This document shows positions 23,891 through 36,609 of a DNA stretch of 64,000 bases, one piece after another. This DNA is from Lepas anatifera (lineage: Eukaryota > Arthropoda > Thecostraca > Lepadidae), in contig JAOTON010000768.1 of NCBI GenBank assembly GCA_034440635.1, forward strand, positions 434,001 to 498,000, in the 5' to 3' direction. Positions within the stretch are counted from its first letter, which is position 1. The number at the start of each line of letters is the position of its first letter. The position numbers and the translations under genes are program-made. The notes under the pieces were generated by a model. The model made no database searches, had not been told where the DNA came from, and saw only the letters and a list, made by a program, of their open reading frames with translations.

Positions 23891-24923
23891 TTAACCCGCG
23901 CCCCACCGGGGGTCCGGCGCCACCTTCGCCCCACCGGGGGCCATCGATGGCCCCCCCTCTAACTCCGAAAATATGGGCGTTAGCGCAAATCTGCAAAGTG
24001 CAATAGAAAGCTCGCGTGAATTCAGTAAGAAATTACTTCGCATAGTTTAGTGCTCAGGTCAATGGTTTGACCTCCAGAGGCCAAATTAGGTCAAGATCGG
24101 CTATTTTCACTCAAATATGCAATGATTAAGCAATCTGGGCATAACTCTTATGTCATTAGAGCTATTGAGGCCTGGTAAAGTACATTTGATAGCAAATTGC
24201 CAGTACTTTTTCCGCTATGTGGAACGTAAAGACCTTCCGCCAGTGGTTTGACCGCCAGAGGTCACCTCGTGACCTAATATGACCTGAGGTCACGAAAGGT
24301 CAAAAAGTGACCTTGCCGTATATCAAATGAAAGCCAGTGACAAGACAAACACGATGGTGTTTGTTTCACCACTCTAGCTCAATTAGGTCAAAAGTTATTG
24401 TCAAAATACTGTTTTTAACCTCTGGTGACCTTGGATGACCTTGGAAAAGTCAAAGGGCAAATATGACCCCTGGGATCCGTGAAAGGGTGTCCCAAAACGT
24501 TGCTCTGAGCAGTCTGAGTATTTGCAATCATTTTTGTGGCTTTTATATCATGAAATAGCTTTTCCCCATGCTTTTCCAATGGGAGAGGTCGCCTCGTGAC
24601 CTGATCTCAGGGCACGAAATCGAAAAATCCCGGATATACACCTTGTTGACCCTGGAGGGGTCATGAAGTGTAGGAAGTTTCAAATCGATCGACTTTGAAA
24701 TGTAGCTCTTACAGAGCTCTAAAGTGAAGTGAGGTGACCTTGGTTGACCTCGTCTGGTGACCTGACCTTGGGTGACCCGGGGTAAAAAATTTCAGGGATG
24801 ATGGGAAAATGATGCAGTGAGAGGTAGAGCCCTCAACCGCGGTGCTGCGCCTGGTCGTTTTTCTGCTATCCCGGAAAAACCTTAGGGGGGCCATCGATGG
24901 CCCCCCGGTGGGGCGAGGGTTAA
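23891..24923 (+). mobile_element. TTAA element, family B copy 1
   Basis: 1,033 bp, TTAACCCGCGCCCCACCGGG to CCCCCGGTGGGGCGAGGGTTAA, flanked by duplicated TTAA. Interior: a GGGCGTTAGCGCAAATC block, several TGACCT/AGGTCA sites, a GCTCTTACAGAGCTC palindrome and a GCCATCGATGGC palindrome near each end. It is nearly the same as copy 3 (31703), implying recent spread. No ORF of note. Confidence 0.88.
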
Positions 24924-24962
24924 ACTTACTTGGAGGTGAGGTTACTGGACCTGCACTGCATT

Positions 24963-25248
24963 GGCGGACGCAGGGGGGGGGCATTCCGGCCATGCCATCC
25001 CAAAGCGCTGGAGGGGGCCAAACTATCTTTTGGCCTCCCAAAGGCCGGATAAAATTTTGAAAAGTGTTTACACTAGGTCTTTCGAGAAAAATATTCGCTC
25101 CCGACCCCCCCAAGGATAGCGATAATGTACTTGGAGAGGTAGCTTATAATAGGTCTGTCGAGCACCCAAATCGCACGTCTCACCTCCCCCCAGGAGGAGA
25201 GGCAGACATGGGCTTGCCCCCCAAAACTCGGGTTTGCGTCCGCCCCTG
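24963..25248. mobile_element. Small TIR element with about 7-bp target duplication
   Basis: Ends GGCGGACGCAGG and TTTGCGTCCGCCCCTG are inverted. CTGCATT flanks both sides, and the family D sequence resumes on each side of it, giving an empty-site comparison. The target-site length suggests a hAT-like origin (inference). Confidence 0.6.
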
Positions 25249-25512
25249 CTGCATTAGTGACCTGACCTGAGATGACCCAACTTTAAATTGTATGAAAATT
25301 TGCAGAATTGATCAAGGATAAAGTGTGCCAAATAAGGTGGTGCTTCGCGCCGCTGGTTTTTGGTGTCGTCGAAAAAAATAAACTCGAGGGGGTGTTCAAA
25401 CACCTCTCACCGAGGCGAGAAAAACTGCTCACGTGTGGGTGCAAGAGAAAGGGGTATGCAGATTTCACTCCTACACTACATTTCAAAACTATGAATCCGA
25501 CGAATCTGAGAT

Positions 25513-25516
<4 letters not shown>

Positions 25517-25562
<46 letters not shown>
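25517..25562. repeat. (TA)n microsatellite
   Basis: Pure TA tract. Confidence 0.97.
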
Positions 25563-25567
<5 letters not shown>

Positions 25568-25763
25568 TACATATTATACATAACTATATAACAGCCGATT
25601 TAAAAGCGAGTTAACATTGGCTACACACCACGTGCGTACATGGGTACCCATCCTCCGTATCTCAGACACTATTGGCTAAATTAAGCGGAAATTTGATGTA
25701 TAAGGCCAAAATGATACATATCAGTCAAATCATGGGATCATGCTCATTACAATGACATCAAAT

Positions 25764-26796
25764 TTAACCCGCGCCCCACCGGGGGTCCAGCGCCACCTTC
25801 GCCCCACCGGGGGCCATCGATGGCCCCTCCTCTACATCCGAAAATATTGGCGTTAGCGCAAATCTGCAAAGTGCAATAGAAAGCTCGCGTGAATTCAGTA
25901 AGAAATTACTTTGCATGTTTTAGTGCTCAGGTCACTGGTTTGACCTCCAGAGGTCAAATTAGGTCAGAATCGGCTATTTTCACTCAAATATGCAATGCTT
26001 AAGCAAACTGGGCATAACTCTTATGTCATTAGAGTTATTGAGGTCTGGTAAAGTACATTTGATAGGAAATTGTCAGTCCTTTTTCCGCTATGTGAAACGT
26101 AAAGACCTCCCGCTAGTGGTTTGACCTCCAGAGGTCACCTCGCAACCTAAGATGACCTAAGGTCACGAAAGGTCAGAAAGTGACCTTGCTGTATATCAAA
26201 TGAAAGCCAGTGACAAGACAAACACGATGGTGTTTGTTTCAGCGCTCTAGCTTAATTAGGTCAAAAGTTATTGTCAAAATACTGTTTTTGTCCCCTGGTG
26301 ACCTTGGATGACCTTGGAGAGGTCAAAGGGCAAATACGGCCCCTGGAATCCGTGAAAGGGTGTCCAAGAACGCTTTTCTGATCAAGCTGAGCATTTTCAA
26401 TCGCTTTTGTGACTTTTAGATCATAAGACAGCTTTTCCACATGCTTTTTCAATGGGAGAGGTCACCTCATGACCTGACCTCAGGGCACGAAATCGAAAAA
26501 TCCCGGATATACACCTTGTAGACCCTAGAGGGGCCATAAAGTGTAGGACGTTTCAAATCGATCGACTTAAAAATGTAGCTCTTACAGAGCTCTAAAGTTG
26601 AAGTGAGGTGACCTTGGTTGACCTCGTCTGGTGACCTGACCTTGGGTGACCCGGAGTAAAAAATTTCAGGGATGGTGGGAAAATGATGCAAGGAGAGGTA
26701 GAGCCCTCAACCGCGGTGCTGTGCCTCTTCGTTTTTCTGCTATCCCGGAAAAACCTTAGGGGGGCCATCGATGGCCCCCGGTGGGGCGAGGGTTAA
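25764..26796 (+). mobile_element. TTAA element, family B copy 2
   Basis: 1,033 bp with TTAA on both sides and the same TIRs as copy 1. More substitutions than copies 1 and 3 (for example in the TGACCT sites), so it is an older insertion or a subfamily. Confidence 0.88.
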
Positions 26797-28162
26797 GGCC
26801 GTATTCTGTTTGGACCAATAGTTATAGATAAAAATACTAAAAAACTGTGACCCTTGTTGAACTCTGGTTACATTGATATTGACCTGACCTATGGGTTTCA
26901 GGATTTAGATTTTTTATTTCAAGAACCATTCAAATATCTTCTTTTTTATTGACACTTGCCACAAAACAAAAGTTTTCATGACAAATTTCGGCAAAGTTTC
27001 TAAAAATGATCAGAATGGAGGTAAACCGGCTACTCTTGTGCCATGCATCGCCATTTTTTTTTCAAAAACCCAGGGGATGGGTATCCGCCCCCCCATCAAC
27101 GCAAGTGTTAAGAGCTACCATCGTCAGAAAGTTGTGGACGGGGGACAACCTTCAGTTGTTTGCCAGAGTCCCTTCGTTTTTTAGAACACTCCGCCTTTTT
27201 TCGTACTGCAGTTATTAATTCACATACTTTCCATGCGTCACAAGTAATGTGGAAGCTGGACTCGTGAAACACCGTATTTTCTTATAATTTAGAGGTGGGA
27301 ATAGGTAAGAGGCCTGAGAGTTAGCGATATCGCTAAACCTTCAACTCTATCACAATCTCCGATTCGACAGCACAATACCTCTCGTCCAAATTCTGGGCTG
27401 GAATTACATGTTTGTAAAAGTAGCATTGAAGCTGTTCTCGCTTCATAAAATCCAACAACGACCAACGCCTGGCTATGTGAAGTTATGGTCTTAACGCCCC
27501 ACCGAGCTGTGCTGTTGACCGTAGAATCGCAAGTGACTGTTGGATCGCATTTTAGGTGGGCTCACCGTCCTATGCAATCAGACCCCAACACTTACCCAAC
27601 CAAGTGAGCGACTGACTGGGCCAAACGTTCATAAGCGTCACCGAAGGCAAACAGAAGGGGGACTGAAAATACTTCAGTCTCCTGCTCAGATGCTGCTACT
27701 TCTAGAAACAAATGTGATCTGATCATGTCGTTATTTTCCGAAAACAGTGGCTGGAAGACTTCCAGACTGTTTTCTGAAATCGGATTGTGCCTGCAATCGG
27801 GACATTTTCGAATAAAAATTGAGGGAACGGACACCTGGGGGGGGCTAAGATAGCTCCCCTCCCCTGTGCACGATACGTTACAGTTCAGACCTTGTGCAAG
27901 GGACGACTTAAAATGAATGTGACTCCTTGGTGAAATTCTAGACTAGAGTGATTTTAGAAGGGGCAATCTGTATTGCAAATAATGAATCTGGGCTTATCTA
28001 TGCCTTAAAATGATCAATAGGCCTACTATTTCGTTTTATTTATCGTTCCTCTACAGGAGTAAAATCACGCCGCCTCACTCACGCAATAGTCTCCAAATCA
28101 GCGTCACATCAAATCGGCGGACCACCTGGTAATACTTTGTGCCAGATTACCTTCTTTGATTT

Positions 28163-28166
<4 letters not shown>
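26797..28166. other. Intron segment with an A-like end
   Basis: 26797-27112 ends CCCCCCATCAACGCAAGTGTTAA, a diverged minus-oriented family A terminus. The rest, to 28166, holds nothing recognisable beyond chance ORFs. Confidence 0.4.

Positions 28167-28201
<35 letters not shown>
28167..28201. repeat. (TA)n microsatellite
   Basis: Short TA tract. Confidence 0.95.
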
Positions 28202-28207
<6 letters not shown>

Positions 28208-28738
28208 TTTCAGGTCTCAATCTAATCAATGAAAAAAGTCATAAGCATTGACGCCACTACCAAAGGCACGTTTAGTACGTTTAGCGTGCAGGTTTTAAAG
28301 AGGTTGAAGTAAGAAATATTTGTCCATGCAACGGAGCTTGAGCATTTTGTCACGTTCCTAAGGTCCCTGTACACCAAGTGACCGCCCGGGGAACAGGGGG
28401 TCGACAGGCGGGGATTTTTTTGCCATTTTTCTCCGCGAACGGTAAGTTCTGGGACAAATGAGCAAGGGGCTGTTCATATATGACGTCAGCCACCGAAGAG
28501 GGAGAGGGTCTGGCAATCTCAGACTATTTCTGAGGAAGGCGGGAGGGAGTCTGGCTTTTTCACACGTTTTCTGACGGCGGGTCATGGGCTTTCGTGGAAC
28601 TTCTTATTGAGCCAAAAAGCCCAGGGCAATTGAAGACTGGGTAAAACAAAGTTTCGTGACAAAATAATGTGGATTATAGCATGATACAGTTTTATCGACA
28701 TGCTCGAAGCTACGCTATCCAGGTACGTTCATATAATG

Positions 28739-29591
28739 TTAACACGCGCATTGATGAGGGCGGGTACCCGCCCCCGGGTTTTTCGGAGATAGCAGAAAAA
28801 CGGCGGCGCGAAGCGCCGCCGTACCTGGTATACCTTTTCCCTCATCATTTTTGCAACTTCTGTGAAAATTTTAAGGATAGGTCATCTCAGGTCAGGTCAC
28901 CAGTACAGGTCAAGTGACCCGACCTCAAAAAAAAGTTTAGGATAGCATAAGTCGGAGCAGGGTGAACTTATCCAATTGAAACTCATATCACATAATGGGC
29001 TCACCGAGTTCTCTAAAATATGTTCCAGTATTTTAAAATCAATGACCTAAGGTCAGGTACGAAGCATGACCTCTCCATTGGTAATAAATGGGAAAATGGT
29101 TTTTACTGAATAACTCAGTAACCGATAGTGATAGAGCGTTTATTTTAGCTTCATTAGACTCGCCTTGGCTTTGCAGTTCTAATGATATGCATTTTATATA
29201 ATTTGACCCTGACTTGACCTCAGGTCAGGTCAAATCTTTGATTTGACCTAGCAAGGTCAAATTGTATATCATTCGTTTCGGCTTGCTGCGAGGATTCATA
29301 GAGTTCAAGTCGTTTTGCTCTATCTTTACTTGTTCAGATGTAATGGCCGAAAAACTGAATTTACATGTTATCCCTATGACGGCATGTGACGGCATGTTTT
29401 GACCTCTGGTGACCTCAAATGTGACCTGAAAAAAAATGGTTCAAATATTTTCGATGGAGAAGCGGATGGGCTACCCAACGCCGTTTACCGTTTTTTGCTA
29501 CCTACCGTGGTTCTCGAGATCTTAGGGGGGCGGGTACCCGCCCCCTCGTCAATCCGAAGGTGGCTCAGACCCCCGTCAATGCGCGTGTTAA
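28739..29591 (+). mobile_element. TTAA element, family A copy
   Basis: 853 bp, TTAACACGCGCATTGATGAG to CCCCCGTCAATGCGCGTGTTAA. The left end carries GGCGGGTACCCGCCCC and CGGCGGCGCGAAGCGCCGCC palindromes. The middle has the TGACCTCAGGTCAGGTCA palindrome, and the right end the GAGATCTTAGGG block and a second GGTACC palindrome. It serves as reference copy for family A. Confidence 0.88.
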
Positions 29592-29977
29592 GTTACAAAC
29601 ACCTGCAGCCAATGACTGTTTGGCTGTTTTTCGCTGCTTCATCAAACACAATAACAAAAAGCCGTACAGCGGCTTCTGCCGCTTCCTCAAGTGCATTCTT
29701 ATCATTTTCACGGCAGCATTTATAACACCTCCCTCCCTACTATTATTTTTCATATAGTTTCTTCCCAAGTCTTTTGCCTGATTCTTCCATGCGTTAGCAA
29801 TGCACACACATGTTTTGAGCTGTTGATACCTAGTTATTATTCGTGCGTGCCCAAACTATTTTTTAACAGTTTGTGAAGTTGAAATACGTTAGATGTTAAC
29901 GAAATCTTGTCGGAAAAGCCCTTGGCAGCGCTCTTTTTACCTTTTACTTGTTGCATCTATGGCGTCTTTCCAGGGGC

Positions 29978-30147
29978 ATGGGGGATTGGTGGCTTAGTGG
30001 ATGGCATCCACCGGTCCTAGGTTCAAATTCCCGGCGGAGCCTCTGAATAAGTCGATCCGATCCCCCAAATCCTTTCCAACAAGGTGAGAGTTGGTGACGC
30101 CGTATAACCCTGGCAATTGGTGCGTCGTTAAACCCAAACAATCATTA
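29978..30147 (+). mobile_element. tRNA-derived SINE copy 1
   Basis: Pol III A-box-like TGGCTTAGTGG (about 29990-30000) and B-box GGTTCAAATTC (30020-30030), followed by a conserved tail GTTGGTGACGCCGTATAACC ... GGTGCGTCGTTAAACCC. The tail also occurs at 50127-50176 and, inverted, at 60090-60170. Confidence 0.8.
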
Positions 30148-30239
30148 TTCCAGGAGCATGTATTTTGGTATTTGATTGGGGGTGCAAAAATTTGAAACAA
30201 TGCCAATAACACCCATATTAAAGGAATAGTATAACGTAG

Positions 30240-30600
30240 TGTGTTTTGGCCTCCTCACAGACCCGTTTCACTCAAGGCAACAAATTGGAAATATTAAAAA
30301 CATGAAAATACAAGCAAAATCTAAATAACATTTCAATGTTGCATTGGGGGTGCCCGGATACCTAACCCTCAAACAGATGTAAATCCACAGCCCTGCGCGT
30401 TTCACCAGTGTTTTTTTATGTGGGCAACAGCATTGCCGAGGAGAGCTGGCAATTTCTGACCTTTTCTGACCAAAGGGGGTGGGGGTCAGCCATTTTCTGA
30501 GTATTTCTGACAACGAGGAAAGGCAAGGGGGTCCGAAGGCCTTCAATTTCGGCTGACGTCATACGAGAACAGCCCCCCAGTGGTTTCTCGGCATCCTATA
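30240..30600. mobile_element. Degraded element with GACGTCA-type end
   Basis: Ends GGCTGACGTCATACGAGAAC then AGCCCCCC, the inverse of a GGGGCTGTTCATATATGACG end present at 28462-28490. It looks like a dispersed TIR family with both copies truncated. No ORF. Confidence 0.35.
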
Positions 30601-31119
30601 TCGCATGACTATCTCAGTTCAAATCCCACTATGGCTTAATTTCTAAGGACGGAAGGTGATCAGGATTGAACTGAAGAGTAAGGATACAGCAATCGCGGTT
30701 CCCATGACACTTTAGGGTGGAAGAGGATAGAGCTGTTATGAATAGAAAAGTTGTTAATCTAAATTGTGTCTACATTTCTGGCGCACCAGTCACATTTCCC
30801 TTCTCTCCCTTCACTTTCCCTTCACTCAAATTTGCAAAAAAGAGTTATCCTTTGCAATCTACTCTCCTTTACCCTCTGCACTGTAAAGATGTTATTTACC
30901 ATTACGCTGCCAACTACTGCCAGGTCTTGTTTGATATGGACCGACGAGAATTGTATTGAAAGCTGGTTTTCATTGCCAAAAGCTCTATCAGTATCGTAAT
31001 TGTACCTATCCGGATACGCCATCCAATCGCGATTAAAATTATGCAGAGGATCTAGGTCTATGAAGAGCCACATAGCCTTTAACACGATCCGGCGACTACC
31101 AGTTTCCGCCATACCTAAG

Positions 31120-31240
31120 GAAGTGTAGCGGCACAGGATACCTCGTAAGGAAGGATATGCGGCACAGCATAACCAAGACATGGTGGTAGTGCGGCACAGC
31201 CTACCTCGCAAGAAGGACACAGCGGCACAGTATACCATCG
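31120..31240. repeat. Short tandem repeat (about 32 bp, four units)
   Basis: Units contain GCGGCACAG followed by an A/C-rich spacer and ACCTCG(T/C)AAG. They are imperfect. Confidence 0.6.
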
Positions 31241-31702
31241 CAGTTCGCGCCGACCCGAGGCTCCGGCTAGAATGGGCGCTGGACAGACTTCGGAGAGGTT
31301 AGAAAACGTGCCAACATAGTTGGGGAAGATCTTCAGCTGTCGCGGAGTCTGTACATTTTTCATTCTTCCTCTACTGCAGTCTGGTCTTCTGACTTGTGAA
31401 CATTATGTCTTAGGTACTTTTGAGCTGTTGATTTTCTCACTTTGTGGGCTATTTGATTATTGGACATTTAGATAGTCATTCATTGGGACGTTCTGCCTAT
31501 GCGTCTTTGTTCTTTAGGCCACATTAAAATGCAGACTATTTGAGCCGTTGACTATTTGAACAGCGCGTGAATTCACATCTCTGTAGTCCTTCTGCTTCAT
31601 TATTTTCACTGGCATAGCACTAGCAAAAAATCTGCTTTCAGCCATTCTAGGCGAGCCGGAGCATATTGGGGAAGGTCAGGCCGGGTAACCCGGAGACTGT
31701 GT

Positions 31703-32734
31703 TTAACCCGCGCCCCACCGGGGGTCCGGCGCCACCTTCGCCCCACCGGGGGGCCATCGATGGCCCCCTCTAACTCCGAAAATATGGGCGTTAGCGCAAA
31801 TCTGCAAAGTGCAATAGAAGGCTCGCGTGAATTCAGTAAGAAATTACTTTGCATGTTTTAGTGCTCAGGTCAATGGTTTGACCTCCAGAGGTCAAATTAG
31901 GTCAAGATCGGCTATTTTCACTCAAATATGCAATGATTAAGCAAACTGGGCATAACTCTTATGTCATTAGAGCTATTGAGGCCTGGTAAAGTACATTTGA
32001 TAGCAAATTGCCAGTACTTTTTCCGCTATGTGGAACGTAAAGACCTCCCGCCAGTGGTTTGACCGCCAGAGGTCACCTCGTGACCTAATATGACCTGAGG
32101 TCACGAAAGGTCAAAAAGTGACCTTGCTGTATATCAAATGAAAGCCAGTGACAAGACAAACACGATGGTGTTTGTTTCACCACTCTAGCTCAATTAGGTC
32201 AAAAGTTATTGTCAAAATACTGCTTTTGACCTCTGGTGACCTTGGATGACCTTGGAAAAGTCAAAGGGCAAATATGACCCCCTGGGATCCGTGAAAGGGT
32301 GTCCAAAAACGTTGTTCTGAGCAGTCTGAGTATTTGCAATCATTTTTGTGGCTTCTATATCATGAAATAGCTTTTCCCTATGCTTTTCCAATGGGAGAGG
32401 TCGCCTCGTGACCTGACCTCAGGGCACGAAATCGAAAAATCCCGGATATACACCTTGTAGACCCTGGAGGGGTCATGAAGTGTAGGAAGTTTCAAATCGA
32501 TCGACTTTGAAATGTAGCTCTTACAGAGCTCTACAGGTGAAGTGAGGTGACCTTGGTTGACCTCGTCTGGTGACCTGACCTTGGGTGACCCGGGGTAAAA
32601 AATTTCAGGGATGATGGGAAAATGATGCAGTGAGAGGTAGAGCCCTCAACCGCGGTGCTGCGCCTCGTCGTTTTTCTGCTATTCCGGAAAAACCTTAGGG
32701 GGCCATCGATGGCCCCCGGTGGGGCGAGGGTTAA
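31703..32734 (+). mobile_element. TTAA element, family B copy 3
   Basis: 1,032 bp with intact TIRs and TTAA on both sides. It differs from copy 1 by only scattered substitutions. Confidence 0.88.
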
Positions 32735-34500
32735 GTGAATCCGCTGGCATCCCGGGGACAAGAGTTGGGGTCTGTTGGACCTGAGCTGACAAGCTGGCGC
32801 ACGCGTTGAAAATTGTTATAGAGCACAATGCAAGAGTGCGCTGGACTCGTCTACATAGTTGTTTAGGCTGTGGATTTGGAGCCTCGCGATGAAGAAGATA
32901 ATCACAGGAGCAAGGTAATAGAGTGGGGAAACTGGGACTGGTTGGGCAACATACCTACCGAGTTATACTTGTGCACTTTGGAAAACTAAAAGTGTGTGGG
33001 GAGACAGTCTGCATACTGCAGACAAGTAACTTTCTCCATTAGGAACAAGAGCTTGGCGGTTCTGGGCTCTTATTACCTTTCCCACATACTGGTTTCATAT
33101 AATTCCAGTTATTTTTCCAGTTTGGCTGAGGCTGGGAAACTTTAAAAAGTGGGGTCTGGAGTGGACTATTTCCACTGGGTATTGAATGGTCAATGCTTAA
33201 AATGGGTGACAGGAGGAACATGATAAAAGGATTTATTCGAAATTTTGTACCATCCCAATAAGATAAGCTCCAGGTACCTACCTACCTTCCTGCAAGCAAG
33301 ACTCAAGTTTGCATTGATAGCTTAAATGTTTCAATGGACATAGTTGTAATTTTTACAGTCAGCATCGCATGCTGGGTGTAGGAAGTAACCTGTATAGTTA
33401 AATTTTCCTTGATCTTTCACTCACTATATATCATCAAGCTGCAGCCTGGTTAACTTTAAAACCGGCCAGTTTAGTCGTATAATTTGGAAAAATAATCTTA
33501 ACTTTTCAATTGAACAATATTCTTTAAAGAAATTAATGATTGACTCTTTCTCTTGTCGGGACGACATATTTTATCTTCCTCTAATTTAAGTTATCAGGGG
33601 ATTTGAAAAATTGTTGTGGTGTTTTAATTTGTTTTAGACTTCCTTTGACATCCTTGGATCAAAATGAAAATTTTGAAAAAATATGGTCCACTTTTTATAA
33701 TTTTTAATCCATCATAAAATTTTTATTTCAAGCACAGAATTGGAATAAAAATATCAGAAAACATATATAAACAAACTTTGAAAGCAATTGAGCGTCTATA
33801 TAGTACTTAGCGTATATAGTAAAAATATATTTTAACCCCCAAGAATGTAGAAGTACTATAAAATGTTGGATTATTTTAACCTATAGAAATATTTTTCATG
33901 GCCTGAAGACCATCTAAACTATTTCTAAATAATATCCCCTGGTACATACTATATTTGTATTACCTGAATGTGACAAATAAAGGCCATGTGCTCAGGCTTC
34001 TGCTCCACAAGCTATAATTGCCTCCGGGGAACATTCCTCTCATCTCGGGGCATCAACTGGTCTGCATAGGGGAAAAATACTTTTTCTGACCCCTGTGACT
34101 TCGTGGCCTCACCGTGCCAACAAATATCAACCGTTCATCTCTCTCCATACACCCTGATTTGAAACTGTTTTCGGGGAGGGGGAGGTTAGCTGCTCTTCTT
34201 GCGGGGTGGGGGGTGCGTGGCGTCACCTTATCCACCCCTCCGTGCGCGTGCTAAGCCTTATTCCCTCTTTTCCTCTCTGTGGCTGGGGTGTTCTTTTTCT
34301 TTCATTTAGCTGATTTTTATAGGTATTCCCAAATACAGCGTGACCGGCTAAAAGTTGAGCAGGTACCTCTTTAACCTGCATCTGACACGAAACATCCAAC
34401 TTTGGCCATTTTTCAAATTTGGGCTTATGCTTCCGTTGCTAAGAAACCTTCCAAATTTGCACAAATCCAGTTGCATGTATATTTGGGTATAAATAAATAA

Positions 34501-34504
<4 letters not shown>
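32735..34504. other. AT-rich intron, nothing recognised
   Basis: Between a B element and TA repeats. It is strongly AT-rich at 33.4-34.0 kb. I see no TPR exon, although the missing TMTC2 exon must lie between 14.46 and 35.44 kb. Confidence 0.4.
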
Positions 34505-34947
<443 letters not shown>

Positions 34948-35271
34948 TTAAGAAAAAGGGTAGGCCCCGGCTGCCCGGTTCCGGCAGTGAGCATCTGTCT
35001 ATTCTATGATGTCTGTATTGTCCGCTATTTTTTGGCACTATCACAACGGCGGTGGCCTCTCCGGCGGCCCGCTCAGCACCAGCGTGCCCCGACGCACAGC
35101 GCTGCCTCTAACTCCAGCCTAATCCTATTACAGCCGGTCAGTGGTGTTTACACCAGAGCAGTGAGAGCAGCGCCGCTGAGTTATGACAACGCGCCAGACG
35201 GCACCCTCACACTAACTGACTGCTTGACGCAGAACTGGAGCGGCTGCAGTCTGCCAACGTCACCACCTGTG

Positions 35272-35415
<144 letters not shown>

Positions 35416-35440
35416 GGTCCCAGCTGCGCTGTTTACTCAC

Positions 35441-35555
35441 AGATTGTAATGTACATCGGCCATGTTCGGCCGCATGGTGAGCGCCGCGCGGTAGGCCCTC
35501 TCGGCCTGGTCGGCGCTGCCCCGCTCTGCCAGTACTGCCGCCAGGTTCCCCAGCG
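35441..35555 (-). CDS. TMTC2: TMTC2 exon, first TPR
   Basis: 115 nt: two bases completing a codon, 37 codons, then two bases (CT of a Leu codon). The acceptor follows TTTTTTCAG and the donor is AATCT/GTGAGT. The product reads LGNLAAVLAERGS, then DQAERAYRAAL and MRPNMADVHYN, a canonical TPR (conserved G, Y, A and P positions). It aligns without gaps to the first TMTC2 TPR as I recall it. The preceding exon's PAK plus the split codon gives PAKS before LGNL. A (GA)n tract begins 27 nt into the downstream intron. Confidence 0.9.
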
Positions 35556-36600
35556 CTGAAAAAACACATCAGCAATTTAAAGGGAATGTGGGACCTTGGT
35601 CGAATCCTGGAATTTAGTGCATTTAGGCGTATTTTCAGCCGAAAATAATGAAACCACTCATGATTTCTCTGAAAATTTACAATAAGCTCAATATTTTTAT
35701 TTCTAAAATACTCCTCTAGAAAAATATAAAGATCAGCCTGTGGATGATGTCACGATCTGGCAACCACTACCATACTTGAAACACTTCAAGGGCTTCGATT
35801 GGCTGATGCTCATCGTGACGTCAGCATATTTCGTCACACCAGCAGCTCACAACAATGGCCGCCCGGCGGGGGGTTGATGAGGGGGCTGGTGTCAGGTAGG
35901 TTTTAACTTTTTTCTACGGAAATAGTGAGTTCCAAAACAAATGATATAAGGAGTAACGGGTTTTCCGACTTGCCTTACAACTTGGCTATCTCAGTTAAAA
36001 TCACGTTATGAAGGTGCCACATTCCCTTTAAGAGATGTGCCGTGCAATGAAAATGACTCACCTCCACTGACGGGATTATCAAAGCATTTGCGTACCTATT
36101 GTGTTGAATCACTTTTCTCTACTTTGGTTTACTTGAACATTTTTATTTGGTTTCCATTTCTTTAATTCATACATTGAGTTATAGGGTGATTTATGAAATG
36201 TGTTAATGTTCAATGCGGTATCAGGTAGCCATCTACTCAAGACATTAAAGGACGTCATGGATGGCGCGCGCTGAACGTAGATCATATCGGCGAAGCTGGT
36301 CTGAGACCGGTCTCATCGAGTCTCACGCCAAACAGAGCCTGCTTTAGCTATCCCAGGTACTGGCGTTTCCAACCCATTCGGAACGTTTTGACAGTAGAGC
36401 ACGCTAGATGATTTCAAGCCACCAACCTAGTTTTTTAAATCATCAGAACTCTTCAATAATTTATGCTTGAGCTATGCAATATTAATTCCAGGGCGGGTAT
36501 GCAACACCCGCGAGGTCTCCCCTACATATGGATTAAACTTTACATAACCCACACGACCCGGCCCGACCCGACCGTTATGCTGATGAAAAACTGCTTCCAA
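35556..36600. other. Intron segment, nothing recognised
   Basis: Non-repetitive by eye. A GATTGGCTGATGCTCATCGT stretch near 35797 and a MITE-like CCTTTAA pair (35576-35583 and 36024-36030) may mark a small decayed element. Confidence 0.35.
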
Positions 36601-36609
36601 AAGAGTGCA

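Larger units (their letters stand above)
23050..25440 (+). mobile_element. Family D-like element split by two insertions
   Basis: Left part to 23890 and right parts 24924-24962 and 25249-25440 have D-family block order (CTCTCGTTACGG, TGACCT arrays, GTGACCTGACCTGAGATGAC, CGCTTCGCGCCG, GAGGGGGTGTTCAAACACC). It is interrupted by a B element at its TTAA and by a small TIR element at 24963-25248. Confidence 0.6.

Noticed and set aside
29981..30053. Functional tRNA gene
   Set aside because: Boxes A and B are present, but no cloverleaf closes and the SINE tail follows directly.
30822..31238. 138-codon minus-strand frame with a stretch like MWLFIDLDPLHNFNRD
   Set aside because: No family recognised, partly overlaps a short tandem repeat, and has no splice or start support.
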